DNA from: Aptenodytes patagonicus
Taxonomy: Eukaryota; Chordata; Aves; Sphenisciformes; Spheniscidae
DNA length: 64,000 nt
Direction of reading: 5' to 3'
NCBI RefSeq assembly: GCF_965638725.1
Contig: NC_134950.1
Location: 107,530,802-107,594,801, forward strand
In this document: positions 22,136-35,950 of the stretch, one piece after another
Layout of the letters: each line of letters begins with the position of its first letter
How positions within the stretch are numbered: position 1 is the stretch's first letter
Program-made: the position numbers and the translations under genes
Notes under the pieces: model-generated
Database searches by the model: none
Told to the model about the DNA's origin: nothing
Seen by the model: only the letters and a program-made list of their open reading frames with translations

Positions 22136-24993
22136 CAATGAATGGAAATTTATATGCATCTTTACCAAAAATGACTGTGAACTTGGGGTTCTATTTTATT
22201 TTTCTTATGTAAATAGTTGCCCACCTTCTTATGTCATTAAAATGGTCTTGGATTAAACCTAGTGACTTCAGGTTGCCTGTTTGTTTGGGGTTTTTTTTCC
22301 CCTTTTCATTCTGAACCCACTTCACTTTAATATGTTTCCAGTAGCACATTTTGAAGTTATTGTCTGTCATTACATGCCTGTATTCAGGTAGCATTACAGG
22401 AAAGAGCATAATGATGCTGTAGATGAAAACAAGGCATCAATTTTTGTGTGGTATTCTGTTTGGTTTGTCCAAATAAATCTGCATAAGTACTGTTAGAGAA
22501 AAGAACAGCCTAGTAACTGAGAGTACATTTGTTTTGAAATAAGTAGATGGTATGAAAAATGGAACTTTTTTTGTTTTTTCAGATTATCTCATCTGGAAAT
22601 TCAGTTGTTGCTTCATTTTTCTCATGATGACTAGGCCATAAAAAATTTTTACTGTTTTTCTTCTCATATCAGGATGCCTTGAAGGCCATGTGCAAAACTG
22701 AAAAACTCTTGTGGTGAACAGACAAAGAAGTGAGCTGTCAGTTTCTGGTGGTTCTTCTGCATCATCAGTGTATGATGCAGAGGAACAGAACTGGAATATT
22801 CTTTCTTCAAGCTGTTTGGGAAAATCACTGTTGTGCCTCTTTCTGAGATATCAATCCTGAAATGATCATTAATGACATACTTATTCCTATTTGTCACCTG
22901 GAAGCACAATCACACTTTTTCTAGCTGATCTGAAGGAAAAGCCACATTCTATTTATGATAGTAAACTGGAGGAATTGTAAATGACCTGTGGTAGCTGGTT
23001 TCAGCCCACTGTAATATTTACAACACATATGATAGTTTGCATGGCAAGCATTTGCTGAATTCCCAAAGGCACTTTGGAGAAGCCTTTCCTTGAAGCCTTG
23101 CCCAATTCTGTAGTTTGTGCTTTGTCTAAAGGAATGGTCAGAGTGATGGGTGTAGGTGTTCATTTGCATTAAGGGATCATGCCTTGGATAATTCATTTCA
23201 GTATTTTGCATATAGTGCTGTTTCTCATTTCAAGCTTGGATTAAAGAAGAAAATTATTTTAGCTCTTACTACAATTACGGTTACTCTGTTAGGAATAAGT
23301 GGTGGTTATTTGCCTACTAGCTATATGCATGTTCTGAGACAGACAGTTTGACTTTTCAAGCTGACATCTTAACGTTTTCCTTTGCAGAAGACAGTTAACT
23401 TTGTGTTGTATGTGCTTAAGATTGAACAGTGCCAACACTTTTCTTTTTCAGGGGAGCGATACGGGCAAGAATTTAGTGATTTATCTGAATACATTTCCTG
23501 CCTTGCTGAAATGCTGGCCTTAATGTTGACAACTTCCTCCTATCTACACATCTCACACTCAATTATTTTTTTCTTTTTTAAAGAAAGTGGATGAAAGCAA
23601 AACCTGTTATTGCTGAATTTGCAGAAAGTGGCACTAAACCCACGTAAAGGCTTTTAATGGTCTCTTTTCTGATGTCACAAATTCCTATTTATTCTGTTCC
23701 TACAAGACAATGTTACAATATGTAGCACCTTCTGAAATAACTGAAGTGGTTGGGTGTTACAGCTTCAGTTGATGAAAGAGCCAGGCCTTTTGACAAAGAA
23801 GATGGAGTTGTAGTTACTGTTCACAACCCTGCTATTTGAGAGTGTCATGTTTGGGTAGATTGGAGGCTCTCATGACACTGTATTTGCCATCAAAAGAAAA
23901 ACACATGATCCTTTCCTCTTTCCACACTCCATGTCTCTTTCTAATCACCTAGTACCAGTGCTTCTAAGACTGGCAACAAGACCAAGTTTTTCCCCTTATA
24001 GTATTAAACACAGGGGAGAATTCTCAATTAAAGGTTTGGCTTCAACCCAGTTTATGTAAATGTTGAGTTTAAGTGGTTGTTTTAATTGACAAAGTTGCTG
24101 TGATGTGGCTATGGTTGTTGTCTGTCTAGCTTAATTTTTGGCCTGTTATGTTGTCTGATGAAGATCTATTTTGGAGAGAAAATGTATGGGCTGGCAAAAG
24201 TCAGGGAAGTACCTGAACTTCAGATATATGTGAGTGCTTGTTCTTTCCTGGTACCGATGATCTCAGATATGAAAGGGAGAGACTTCCCTCTGTTAGCTGA
24301 AAGACAGAGATTTTAAATAGCACTTTTGAGAGTGAGATTAGATAAGATAACCATGCTGGTTTAGCACTTCCTTCCCTGGAAAGGAAAAGGGAGCCTCAGT
24401 GGTCTGCTATCGCTTCTTCACTTTCCTGCCACCCTCCATGCTTTAGTATTGCTGCTTATCTGACCCTTCAGTAAACCAGTACTTCTTTGATTCACAGACT
24501 AATTTTCTGTTGGCTTAGGCATATTGTGAAATGTCACCATGATTTTAAAAATAAACACCCTCTTATTTTATTCATTCTCACGTATAGTATTGGTGATCCT
24601 GTCTGTTCTGCAGTCATGCATACTGTCTCTTAGAAAAAAAATAAGGCAAAATCAAACTTTAGAAATTCAGTCTTTCCTCTTTTCCTCCCTCAAACACAAA
24701 AGCCTTAAACAGGAAAATGGGAAACAAAATGTTTCTTGAGTTTTAAACCTTCTCTATAAGCAATAAGAAAGTGTATAACTTCATTCCTTTCTGGAAGTAA
24801 ACTGTTAATTAGCAGTTAAATGTTAAATGTAGGTATTACTATATTTTGTGCAATTTTGTAAATGCTGAAAACAGCAGCATATAACTGATCCCTGTATGAC
24901 AAGAAAAATGTACAAATTGCTTGAAACTTTTGTAAGTATAGTTTTATTGCCTTTCAAAATTTAAACAGCTAGTTATTAAGGTATATACACAAC

Positions 24994-25055
24994 TTTTTAT
25001 CTGCTTACTTAGTGTATTTGGACCTCTTTATCTGCTTACCTAGTATATTTGGACC
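24994..25055. repeat. 31-bp imperfect tandem duplication
   Basis: TTTATCTGCTTACTTAGT and TTTATCTGCTTACCTAGT head two adjacent units, both ending TATTTGGACC. A few mismatches are present. Confidence 0.85.
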
Positions 25056-25927
25056 AGTGGTCCAAAAGCTCCAAGACAAACTGCACTAATAATGTCCTAG
25101 ATTTTTATTAGAATAGAGCAACATTTGTAGAGGTGAAAAACTGAAATAAATATTTGTACCTGCTTCTATATACAAAAAAGTTATTGCTTATTTGCCGGGG
25201 AAGACAGTTTGACTCTTTCCTTCAACTCTTTTTCATAATTGTTTTAAAAGAAACAGTAAATTTAATACTTTTTTCCATGTTACATTTGGTATTATCATCT
25301 GCAAGTTTTTCTCTGTCTTGTTCAGCTTGTCTTGTATTTAAACCTCAGTTTCCTATCACAGGCAAGTGTCCTGGTCACCAAGGCTCTGAGCTCTTCTAGA
25401 GTCTTTTGTCTTTTCCACTGGAGCCACTGTATTTAACTATTCCTTGCTGATAGGAAGGGCAAAATGGAGGGACATTGTGTAGCTCAATGACTGTAGCACC
25501 TCAGTTTTTCCTCATGGCTATAGTTTTTAAGAGAAGCTCTATATTAACTCTGAGAAATCTTCCCCATTGAAACCAGCATGTGAATCCACAGCATATCATC
25601 TTTTGTGGAAGAAAGTGGAATACAGATCATGTTACATGTTTAGGTTGGAACCCTGAGTGCCTTTTTGTGTGGCATAGGAAAGATACAGAAATATTCTCAT
25701 GTATGTGTGCTGCCCTGATCTTACTGTTCCTGCTGGGCAGTGGTCTGTACTTAGCTAAGTTAGCTTTGTTATAAATATGAGGGTTTAAATGAGTAAATAC
25801 TCTCTGACTAAAGATCTCACAGTTAATTACTGCAGAATCACAGTATAGCTCCAAAATAGAAAGCAGAGGATCAGCATGTGACTGTTCGCTCTGCCTTCCC
25901 AGCAAGGCTTCCATTAGCAGCGAACAG

Positions 25928-25957
25928 CAGCTGCAGATAAAAATAGAAGGTGATAAG
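25928..25957 (+). promoter_or_regulatory. Candidate muscle-type elements upstream of LRRC14B
   Basis: Within 90 bases before the start codon are a CAGCTG E-box (25928-25933), an ATAAAAATAG sequence that differs from the MEF2 consensus at one position (25937-25946) and a GATAAG site (25952-25957). This clustering suits a gene known in mammals to be expressed mainly in heart and skeletal muscle. They may lie in the 5' UTR; function is inference only. Confidence 0.3.
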
Positions 25958-26014
25958 CAACTAGGATCTTACACAGAAGTCACTCTCCATGACGGCTAGG
26001 AGTCCAAAGCAACA

Positions 26015-26919
26015 ATGAAGTCTCTCCGATTCATTAGTGCTGAAGCATTTGTGTCAAATGCAGAGTTTGCCAGGAAGAGTCTCGGCGGTGTTGCCCATAA
26101 TCTTTTTCCTCTTCTTTTTAAAGCCAGCTATTTATTGGAGCAAAGGGAAGTGATTCATGACTTGGTACAGAACTGGCCACTTGTTGACTTTAACATGGGA
26201 AAACTTTTGGGAACTACTGTGGACTACCAGGAAGACCTGAGCTGTAGAACATGCTCAGTGTGCTTGGAAAGCTGTCTGACAGGACTGAGAGACTATGTGC
26301 TGAATCATCCTTCTCCCTACGTGAAAAGGTTGAAAGTGGTGGACCTGACAGGTATAAAAGATGTTGAAGTTCAGTTTTGTGAGTGTAAGAAGACAATGGG
26401 CAGGTGGGCCAGGACACAGCTGCTCTCTAAGCTTTGTTTAGAACTGCTGGTTTACCTGCAACAAACACAGTGCAATCCAGGCGCCTTTGAAATCAGTGTT
26501 GATGTGCTAATTGACTTGTTTGTTACAGAGAGGAACTATGAGCTGGTAATGCAGGCTCTGTTGAAGAAATGCTATTGTCCACTGAAGATCTGCTGTGTGT
26601 CATTCAGGTCTGACAACCTGGCTTTGCAGAAATTCTTCTATATCATAAAGCTCACTGATCCCTCTTTGTTGCGCAAACTGGAAATAGTTCACAATGTTCG
26701 CTTGGAAATGGAACACTTGGAAATACTCTTCAACAGTATCCACTTCCCTCTATTGATGTCCTTGACCTTGCCAGCACGAACATTTAATGTGCAGAGGTTC
26801 ACAGCTACAGATGAACGGGTGCTTACTAACATTGGAGAAAAGATGGGTGAAATGACGCAGCTGACTGAGCTGAGTATGCCATTTTCTATACTCACAGGAA
26901 GAATACAGAAACTGCTCAG
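26015..26919 (+). CDS. LRRC14B: LRRC14B exon 1
   Basis: The ATG at 26015 (context CAACAATGA) is the first in the open frame and aligns with the mammalian start. It encodes the N-terminal cap and the first LRRs. The exon ends within an AGC codon at the GTAATT donor. Antisense open frames over it are shadows. Confidence 0.95.
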
Positions 26920-29090
26920 GTAATTTGGTCATCCTGCTTTCCATCAAACTGTAAAGAACAGCCCTTTGTGCCATCAGCAAGCTGAGAATCTCTGAGAATA
27001 AGGGAAGTGAGTATATCGCAGGGTGTGTGTGAGAAGGGGCAGCAGGAAGCTAGGAAAGAGTATTTGTTGGGGAGAATTGGAAGACAATGTATATCTAATA
27101 CACTTAGAAGATGTGACTGTTATTATTCTTCCAGAGCTCATCTGATGAGTATGGTGAGAATATACTTTTGGCTACTGCATAAGAGAAGGGTACACCCAGA
27201 CATTTTTGATTTGCCGCATTCTTGAGCTTATATCTCAATCAGCCTGGGCTGGCCTTTGGTGCAAGACCTGAGTCATATTCCAAGTATTTTTTAGGCTCTC
27301 TAGTGAATTTTTGTCCTCTAAAAAACAGGCAGTAAATATACTATGGTTCCACAGATACTGTATTTTTAGGTGGGCAAGGGGATAGTAGACTCTGATTTGA
27401 GACTTTGATTTCAGTTGTTTGTTGTGTCTGTTGATCTCAAGGCAAGAGAGTTCTAATGCTTTTCTGTACTGCAAATTAAGCTAATATATGAATATTCATG
27501 ATGAATTCCTGGGAAAAATTGGCAATTCTCAAAAAGATAACAAGCTGCCAGTGAACAGTGTTCATACTTGAACAGAAAATAAGGTAACTGTATGCTTTTC
27601 AGAGCATCTAAAAAAAAGGCAGACAAAAGTGTCATTGAGAAAAATCACCTTTTTCTAAAATTCCTCCTGTACAAAGAAATCATTTCATTTAGAAGTTGTG
27701 AATGACACACTGCTTATATTGATAGAATTAAATTACAAGTTTCTAACCTTGATCCAGCTGAGGTCTATGGCAGAAGTCTCACTAAGCTTTAGTATGTATG
27801 AAAAGGGATCTCTTGATTTTTGTCTGTCAGAACTATTTTATATTCAACCAGAATATTTGCACATAATCTCATGTATACTTCTTCCAACCTTCTTCTTCAT
27901 CAGAAGGTTTCTTTGCAACTCCAGGACAATACAACGTGTAAACCTCTTGGGCATTTAAAAACATAGTAGAAACAAAACTAGAAACAAAAGCAGATGTCTT
28001 GTTACAATATCTATGGGCTTTCATCTTGGAATTAATCCTTCCTTAATGGAAATGATACAAATCTCTGGAATTATAATAGCTTTCTACAAGAAGCAGTCAC
28101 CAATGTTTTTATGGTAGTAATGATCTGCTATTAATTCAGCAAGTATAGACACCTGACAACATATAACAGGTTACAAAATAGACACATAGAATGTTACCAA
28201 ATTAATCCCCATTAAAACAACACAGTTGGAGTAATGTAAAGTAGGAACTAATTCATGGAACTGACTTCAGGAGGAAAATATACTTGTCATTGTTAGCACG
28301 TGCTTCTGTTTCTCAAAAGAGGTTGGAAAAAATAATTAATGTGGCAGATGGCTGCATTCATAATGTGGATAGTTGTATGAAAATTTGTAAATGTAGCTTT
28401 TCAATGTTTTATGCCATAAAACTTTTTTCTCTTTAATTCTGCAGCCCACTAAAAACTCCGCTGAAGATGCTGGATGTTCCTAACTGCTCATTGAACCATG
28501 CTGATATGGCCTATTTAGCCAATAGCTTCCATGCTAATCACTTAGAAGCCCTGGACCTGAGTGGTCACAAGATACTTGACCTTTACCCATCAATATTCTT
28601 TAAACTTCTCAGCCATTCCTCTTCAGTGCTCAGGAGTCTCACCTTGGAGGACTGTAACATCCAAGACACTCATGTCAACATGCTGATTTTAGGTTTAAGC
28701 CCTTGTCAGAAACTACAGGAGTTTAAGTTTCTTGGAAACCCACTGTCATCCCAAGCACTTAAACACCTTTTCACATTTCTCTGTGAGTTGCCAATGTTGA
28801 AAAATGTGGAGTTCCCAGTTCCAAGGGACTGCTACCCTATTGGCATCACCTACCCAATCGATGATGCCAGTCTCTGCAGATTTGATCATCAAAAATACGA
28901 AAGTGTAGCAGAGGATCTTAACCTCATTTTACTCCAGGCAAATAGGGAGGATGTGAAGGCTTCAACTCCACTCTTTGGCAGTTATGATGCAGCTGTTCAG
29001 GAGACAAAAAATGAACTGGGAGCTTACTTGATCAAGTCCTTCAAAGAGACTTTAGAAAAGTTCACTACTTCTCTAAACAAAATGAGTTAA
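26015..29090 (+). CDS. LRRC14B: LRRC14B, leucine-rich repeat-containing protein 14B, two exons
   Basis: Exon 1 is 26015-26919 and exon 2 is 28445-29090, joined across a phase-2 GT-AG intron (CTCAG|GTAATT ... CTGCAG|CCC). The joined frame is 516 codons plus TAA, close to the human protein (about 514 aa), and is intact. The start MKSLRFISAEAFVSNAEFAR and the YPLLFKASYLLEQ-like segment match the family's N-terminus; later come VVDLTGIKDV, KLEIVHNVRL, LDLSGHKILDLYPS, LILGLSPC and FKFLGNPLSS, which are LRR strands. The family (PRAME/LRRC14-like horseshoe proteins) is thought to act as adaptors; LRRC14 binds an IKK component, but the 14B role is poorly known. Exon sizes and its position after PLEKHG4B match the mammalian locus. 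Confidence 0.96.
26920..28444 (+). other. LRRC14B intron
   Basis: A 1,525-bp AT-rich intron with a TTTCTCTTTAATTCTGCAG acceptor. No internal element recognised. Confidence 0.85.
28445..29090 (+). CDS. LRRC14B: LRRC14B exon 2
   Basis: Encodes the C-terminal LRRs and the conserved tail (FPVPRDCYPIGITYP, FDHQKYESVAEDL, STPLFGSYD, ELGAYL) that are nearly invariant between bird and mammal. TAA stop at 29088-29090. Confidence 0.95.
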
Positions 29091-30669
29091 AGGTGTAACA
29101 TAGTGGTGATGAGATGCTTTGTCAAATCAGAAGTTAATTTAGTCTTCTCTAGAACTGTGCCTTCATTGATCAGTCTTGAGTTTTCTTTAATTTCTTGGCT
29201 GAATTTACTTCTGTTTGAATAGCCTCTGATCATCTGAGGTATTTTAGCTATGCTTTATCTATTGCATACACCTTGCATAAGCACTGCTTGCTCTCAAAAG
29301 AGGGGAGGATTCTTAATAGCTTATTATTTTACACAAAAGCACTTTGTTTCTCAGTAAAACAATAGGTGTCTAAGCTTGGCTGATTTCTTATACAGTTTCC
29401 TCTGGATTTGGCAGTGAGGCTTGTAGCCCTACAGAAAAGCCAGGAAAGTCCTTTCCCAAGTCCAGCAGGATGTCCCAAAGACTGCACCTATGGCTCCATA
29501 ATCCAACTTTTGTTTTTGCTGTTGGCCTTCCAAATTCACCAGTCTGTGTTTTATCCAGTACGTTCCCAATAGTGGGGGATGTATAACAGCCTTCATGTCC
29601 CTGTGCCTCTCTTTCTTCTGCAGAGGCAAGCATGATAAACCTCCTTTTGCATGGGGAATTACAGAGTTTGTCTAACACATTGTGCTGGTGAGGAGTAAAG
29701 TTCCATACTGAGGAGCCAGCAAACCAAATTGTTGGCTGACAGCAGGGGATTTCCCCCCATTTCCCCCAGCAATATAAAGCAGCCTATAAGGATTCTGCTG
29801 AAGCTCTTGCAAGGTGTATTTTACAAAGGCATACCAGGACCGTGCTGCACAGCCACGCTTGTGGTGTCAGCAGGTAAGTGCCTCAAGCTGCTCCCTTTGT
29901 TGAATCAGCTTCTTGGCTGGTAGAGTGTACCCTGCTGCTTTCAGCTGTTTTAAAGTCTAGGACAGTGGTAATGCAAAAAAGACTAGTTTCAAAAACACAC
30001 ATAGAAAAATGAATCCAGTGCCAATTTCAAAAATGTAGAAAAGGGACAAGGCGGGTTGCTGAGTAACTAGAAGTTCATCTGCATAAAATACTGCCATCTT
30101 CTGCCAGGACTGTGTATTGTTCTGCTACAGAATTACAAGCAGTGCCTGGAAGAATCACATTTATTTGGCAAGCTCCAGTGCAAGAAATGTATTTGAGTGA
30201 CAGAGTAAACAGAATCCTAGACCCCCCACACACACTGTGTTGGAACGTGGGTAAAGGGGCCAACAGGGTGTTGGGATGCAGCAGCAGGGCCACAAAACAA
30301 ATCGGGGGAGAGTACTATAATGGGGGAGGAATCCCTGGGTAGTAGGCAAGTGTCATAGTCTACTCAGCTTCTCACCTGTAATACTGCGGACAGACCGAAG
30401 AGAAAGATATTAGCAAATCTTACCTATTGTCAGCCAATTTGAGACCTCTGCTAACAGCCTCTGTCAACTCTACCAGAGCCCAAACTGCTTGATGTAGGAC
30501 TAGAGACTTGGGTTAGCTACTAGGTGATTAAAAAAAAAAAGATATTCAGGTTAATGCCCAGCACTCTGCCATTAAATATACTTGTAACAGTTCATGAAAA
30601 CTTGATTAAATAGCACTGAAAGTGAATGTTGTAGCAGGAGTTGAGCTATCATTGTAGTATTAAAGATCA

Positions 30670-30731
30670 TTATTAAGATAACAAAGGATAAAAGATAATA
30701 AAAAGGATTATTAAGATAACAAAGGATAAAA
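30670..30731. repeat. 24-bp direct duplication
   Basis: TTATTAAGATAACAAAGGAT plus four A's occurs at 30670-30693 and again at 30708-30731, separated by 14 bases. Confidence 0.9.
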
Positions 30732-30863
30732 TTACTTGAAATAATACTGGATCTCATCATCTGAGGGTAAGGAAGAAACTTTCTTCATTTAGGCAGTGCT
30801 GGTTTGTGAAGCTTTCTGTTTATCCACAATAAGAATATGCAAGCAACTACTAACCTAGTTTAC

Positions 30864-30891
<28 letters not shown>
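30864..30891. repeat. Poly(A) run, about 28 bp
   Basis: A homopolymer A tract. The flanks give no retrocopy or SINE signature that I can recognise. Confidence 0.9.
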
Positions 30892-30897
<6 letters not shown>

Positions 30898-33800
30898 GGA
30901 CTGAGTACTAAGCAGAGCTTACAGGTTCCACAGCATGCATTTAAATGTTTTTTTTGATGTCTTCTTAGCTTATGTTCTTCCTTCTAACATGTTTTACTGA
31001 TTAAACATATCATGGTAAAATTGAAAGTGAATGGATGAGATCTGTTTATGTTTACAGAGCGCTAAAAAAAAAAAATAGAAGTAATCTAAGTTGCCAAGCC
31101 AAGCAGCTGTGATTTGGAAAAATGCCAGAATTAGGTTCCATATGGTCTTGCTAATATTTGGACAGAGTTCCACATGCTCCCTTGTCCTCATCTCTACTCT
31201 TTACCGTTCCCTCCCTCTGACCTTGCCGTTCTTTCCATCCTAGACTTGACCCATGACTTCTCAGCCAGACGTAAGTGGTTTGAATTTAGCTAGTCCAAGG
31301 ATCTATCTACTCCTTTGGGATGAGTAGTGGCACTTCCTGTTGCTGGGAGAGGACATTCTGTGTACAGTAGCTGCAAACCTATGTGTAGTGATTCCTCCAC
31401 CCTGGCAGCAAGGCTAGCTAACAGGTTGTACCTGGAGGTGAAAGTTGGCCATTTTGGAAGCATGTTGTGCTACAACAGCCAGTCCCTGCCTGTTTCAGTA
31501 CACACAAAATAGACAGCTCGTTCATAGATCAGCTCTTATTTCACAATATTTAGATGCCTTATGAAGACTGCTGCCTATGCAGCTATCTCTGCTTTCTCCT
31601 TGCCTAAAGTCAGTCTTGGTCCACCCCTTTATTTTATTTCTTCCTTCTGTTTCCCACAAACTCCTGCCTGTCTTCCATTTTCAGTTTTACATATATATGC
31701 TATTTATGACTCTCTGGGCCAGGAGGAGTATGTAGAGGCCATAGTTTTAGTGCCCAGTGAGGATCAGCCCTATGTCTATTTCAAATATTCCCTTTGAGCC
31801 TGGAGTATGGAGTGCGTTGCATTATAGAAGTGGTGCACATGCATCACTTCATGCAGAATAGCTGTGAATGACTGACAAACAGTTGGAACACATTGATCCA
31901 TGTGCAGAAAGGATTTGGATCCTGTTCCTGGGAAGCCAGCTGCTCTGCAGAAGCATGCAGACATTTTCAAAGTTTTGTGATCTTCTAAAATGCATTTTGA
32001 TAGGATTGAGGCAAAAGTTTTATTGTTTACAGTTGCATGTTAAAATTTTATTTCATGAAATACAGTATTAACTAAAATGCATAACAGGTATATCAGTACT
32101 TTGAATAGTACTGAATCCAAAAGGCTGAACTACAATAAAACACTGCTAGTACATGACAACAGTATTTTATTGACACAAAACTGTATTTACCTCAGAACTT
32201 GCTAGGAGAAAATGTCATATTTTGGACGAGGAGGGATTTTTACCCTTTTGGAATGGAATCAGGTATTTTTTCCTCTTTTAAATCACACAATTTCCAACTT
32301 TAGAGCCAACTTGTTCCAAGTTCTGAAGAACTTCAGACCAGCTCTATGCAATTACCTTTGCTGTGGTGACAGGTGCTCCTTTGTGGAAAGCCTGTCCATA
32401 GCTCTCAGATATCCTACTTTTGTCTATTGAGTTTCTTTCTTAATTATGGTTGTTACTGTTGGTTTTAAATACAGGCCAAGCTGTAGCATTTTGGTGTTGC
32501 CCTGCTTACTGCAACAAGGATGTGTGCCATCTCTCAGAAGGATTCCTGCATCTCTTCTGCCCCAGCAGTGCTGATTATGGTTTCAGCCTGCTCTTTCTTC
32601 CTTTTTCCATGTGTGTGGGACTTGGCATTCTGCTATTAGAGAAGAAGGACTAATGCTACAGTTACCTAAGCATATAAAGTTACCTTATACTTTGCAAGTG
32701 CAGCCAGATATTGATTTAATCCTGCCTTGTGTTCCCTGTCTTTCTGATTTGTATCAAGCTGGAGCTATGCAGTTGATCGATAGTGCCAGCTATGGCTATT
32801 TAAAATCATGGACCAGAACTCAAAATGCTGTAAGATTTTAAAAGCAAATTTAACTTCATTTTATCTTTTATTTCCATTCTGTTACTTACAGTTTTATGTT
32901 ATAAGAAATCTTAATTTTTGAGAATTATCATTAAACACAAAGTTCAGTAAAGAAAGAGGATCAATTCCTTTGATGCTTTTGTGAAAGCTAAAATTCTAAC
33001 ACGTTTTCAAAATTGCCTGTCTTAGGCAACAAAATATACAATGCAGGACAAAAAGTGGACCCGTTGACAATACTGCCTCACTAATATTCCAGTAGTATTT
33101 ATGCTCAATGATGCCTTTTCTAAGATTTCTGAAGTGGCAGCTACCCATCAGTTTCAAATGCCTGTAAACAAATACAAATAATAAGAAGGGAAATAAAAAA
33201 TACACAAGTCTGCCCTCTGACCAGCTTCCATAGTGTGATGGAAACTATGAAGGGCTTCTAATGACTATTTCCAGACTATTTTTCACCTTTTTGGATGATA
33301 AGTTGCCAATACAGTTCATTGTTTGTTGCACTTATTGATCTTAGGCCATCTCTGGCTTCAAGTACACAGCTATGCTTCAAAGATTCCAGCTGCACTTTTC
33401 AAGGATGCTTCTGGTTCACAGACCTAGTTTCCAGGCTGGCAGGCAATTTCTTCTCTTCAGTAATTTTCCCTTTCTAATGAGGTCTCTTTTATGGCTGCTC
33501 ATATTACTTGGCCACTTTCTCTGTGAATGGAATAGCGTGTTAAATGGTTGGTGAAGGAAGTCCAAATCAACAGATATGTAAGTGAATAGCAGTGTGCTGC
33601 TGTTCCTTTGATTTTCATGACCGTGCACAGGAACAGCATTACATCAGGTACCAACTGTTTGCACTGTGTGTTGAAAGGATAGGAGGAGAGGAGCTAAATA
33701 GGCTAGGTAGGTGTCTCTAGAATTGCAGATTTAGATGTGGACCTGAAAACGTTAGTGTTCCAAAATTCCTTCCCCCTCCCCAAAACAAAACAAAACAGAA

Positions 33801-34780
33801 AAGTGTAGCTGACCTGTGTAACTACTTTAGTAATGTATTTTTGTGTTTACCTGGGAATGGTGCTTCTGAAGTACAGAATGCTCAGTTTTCGCATCAGCAC
33901 AGGAATTAAGTATTAACTTAAAATGCTGGTGTTGTCAACCACTACTCAAACAGGAAAAGGAAAAATTTTCATAAGTTATAACCTATTCTGAATATAAACA
34001 TTCACTTTTGGTTAGCTTTAAGCAGTGCAAGCGTAGAATGGAAAAGTGCAATCCAAAAGCTTGCTGTCTTCCTTAAGTTTTCTGTCCTAGCAGAATTTTC
34101 TGATATAAATTGTATCATCAAAGGTTGTAATGTAATGTAATGACTCCCAAGTACATGTCAACTGCTCAGAGAAGGCTTGACCTGTGGATAAAAATGCTGA
34201 AAAAAAGTGAGTGCTGTATCTGTTAGTGCTCCTGCTGCTGTTACTGCTCCATTCAAATACAAGGATTAGTAAACATTAGAAAGATTTCATAAAGAATGAA
34301 CAGAAACTTTTGAGAAATAGCAAGTTTATCCCTGTCTTGAACATTTTAGTGTCAGCAACACTGGGCACTCAGTGGTTGAAAAAGTAGTAATTCTGTAAGA
34401 AATAATCTCAGACAATAAGGTGCTAAAAATATCTGTGCTACATGATGCTAAAGCAGCACATGACCATTGACAAATATACTGCTAAAAAAGGTCACAAGAC
34501 CAGTGTGTTTGGAGAACTGCTTCATTCTTAGGGCTAAATTGGACTATGAAGCATTTTGGATTTTTATCTGAGGGCTATGGGAGTTATTTTTGGCAGTTCC
34601 CTGTCACTTTATGTAAAAGTTAATGAAGCTACTTTGGTTATCTCACAATCACCTACTTGAGAGGTATTGCCCTAGCCAAATAAATTGTCAATAGTTTTGA
34701 CCTCCTCTAGTCTGTATCTTCTGATGGAGACAGCAGGGAAATAGCAAAACTCCTGTTAAGCTGCATGAATGCTTCAAAAA

Positions 34781-34822
34781 ATTCTTTACTATATAGTGTA
34801 TATTCTTTACTATATAGTGTAC
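34781..34822. repeat. 21-bp tandem duplication
   Basis: ATTCTTTACTATATAGTGTA plus one base is repeated head to tail with a single final-base difference. Confidence 0.93.
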
Positions 34823-35950
34823 ATTATATTGTGAGGTAGTCCTACTTTTTGTTATATTTTAAACTGTAAAGCTGAAAGTCATAATGAAATTTCACTTTAT
34901 GAAAATTGGATTCCACCAAAGATAACAGTGATATGAAACTTCAATTTGACATGATAATGAATAATCTAAAAAAGAGTTTCAAAGTTTTCTGTTAAGTTAA
35001 TGTTCTTATAAAGATGGAAAGTACTGGACTGCTTGGTAAAAATATTAGAAACTAACCCATGCACCCCTGCTACAAGAAGAGGATAGATTCCCTCAGTATT
35101 CCTCAAGCACCTGACTTTTGGATGGGGAGTCTAGTTTAGCTTATTGCATTTCAGGATGAAGTCAATAAATAAGCCCAGTTTTATAATAAAGATGTCATTT
35201 GTGTATCATAGGTATAGCATGGACTTGTGGGATTTTAAAAAAAATACATACTTAATTTCCTCTTCAAGGAACTTTGAAGCTATATTCTGAAAGCTTGGCA
35301 TATCTCTGCCCATAGTCTGAAGTAAGTGTTTGTTATTGGAAACCATGTTTTTGTGAGTTGGAAGAAGAGATAAGGTATGAAATTCAAGACATCCATTCCC
35401 TTCTGGATTTTCGCCATTAATTCAATAAACATTGCCTCTCTGTTAAAGTGCTTCAGCTTCTATTCCTAAAGCAATGTTTTCCCAGAGTCTAGGGCCAGTA
35501 TCAAACAAACAAACAAAACCCAACCACCACCACAACCTTATATTCAATGGAAAATTCATGGACAATACACCCACTTCTCTAAAAACAACTATTCAGTTCA
35601 TACCTAAAACACTATACAGACAGGCCATTAGACATCAAGAAACTTGCTTTGTGAAAATATTTCTAACATCCATCTCAGCAAGCTAAGGAAATCTATTATG
35701 CACCAAATGTTTTCAACCATTTTTAAAATATCCACCAAAATACAATTACTTCAGGATGAAACAAAAGCTCCTCACTGACCGCATATATCAGAACCCTATT
35801 TGTACAGAACAGAACCTCATGTGACCATCTTTGTAGGAAGTTGCTAGGAAATTGTAGCCTATACTGAATTATTTGCAGTCCTCAAGCTCCAGATGTTGTC
35901 TAACCATAAGAAACAGATTCTGCCTAGTGAGACAAAATACCACTTTTTGG

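Larger units (their letters stand above)
21126..26014 (+). other. Intergenic region between PLEKHG4B remnant and LRRC14B
   Basis: No complete exon is visible. It contains two short minus-strand CR1 tails, a pentanucleotide microsatellite and a 31-bp imperfect tandem duplication at about 24994-25055. A 42-codon open stretch at about 22729-22860 reads SVSGGSSASSVYDAEEQNW; it resembles serine-rich C-terminal tails of Rho GEFs and might be a PLEKHG4B relic, but this is weak. Confidence 0.45.
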
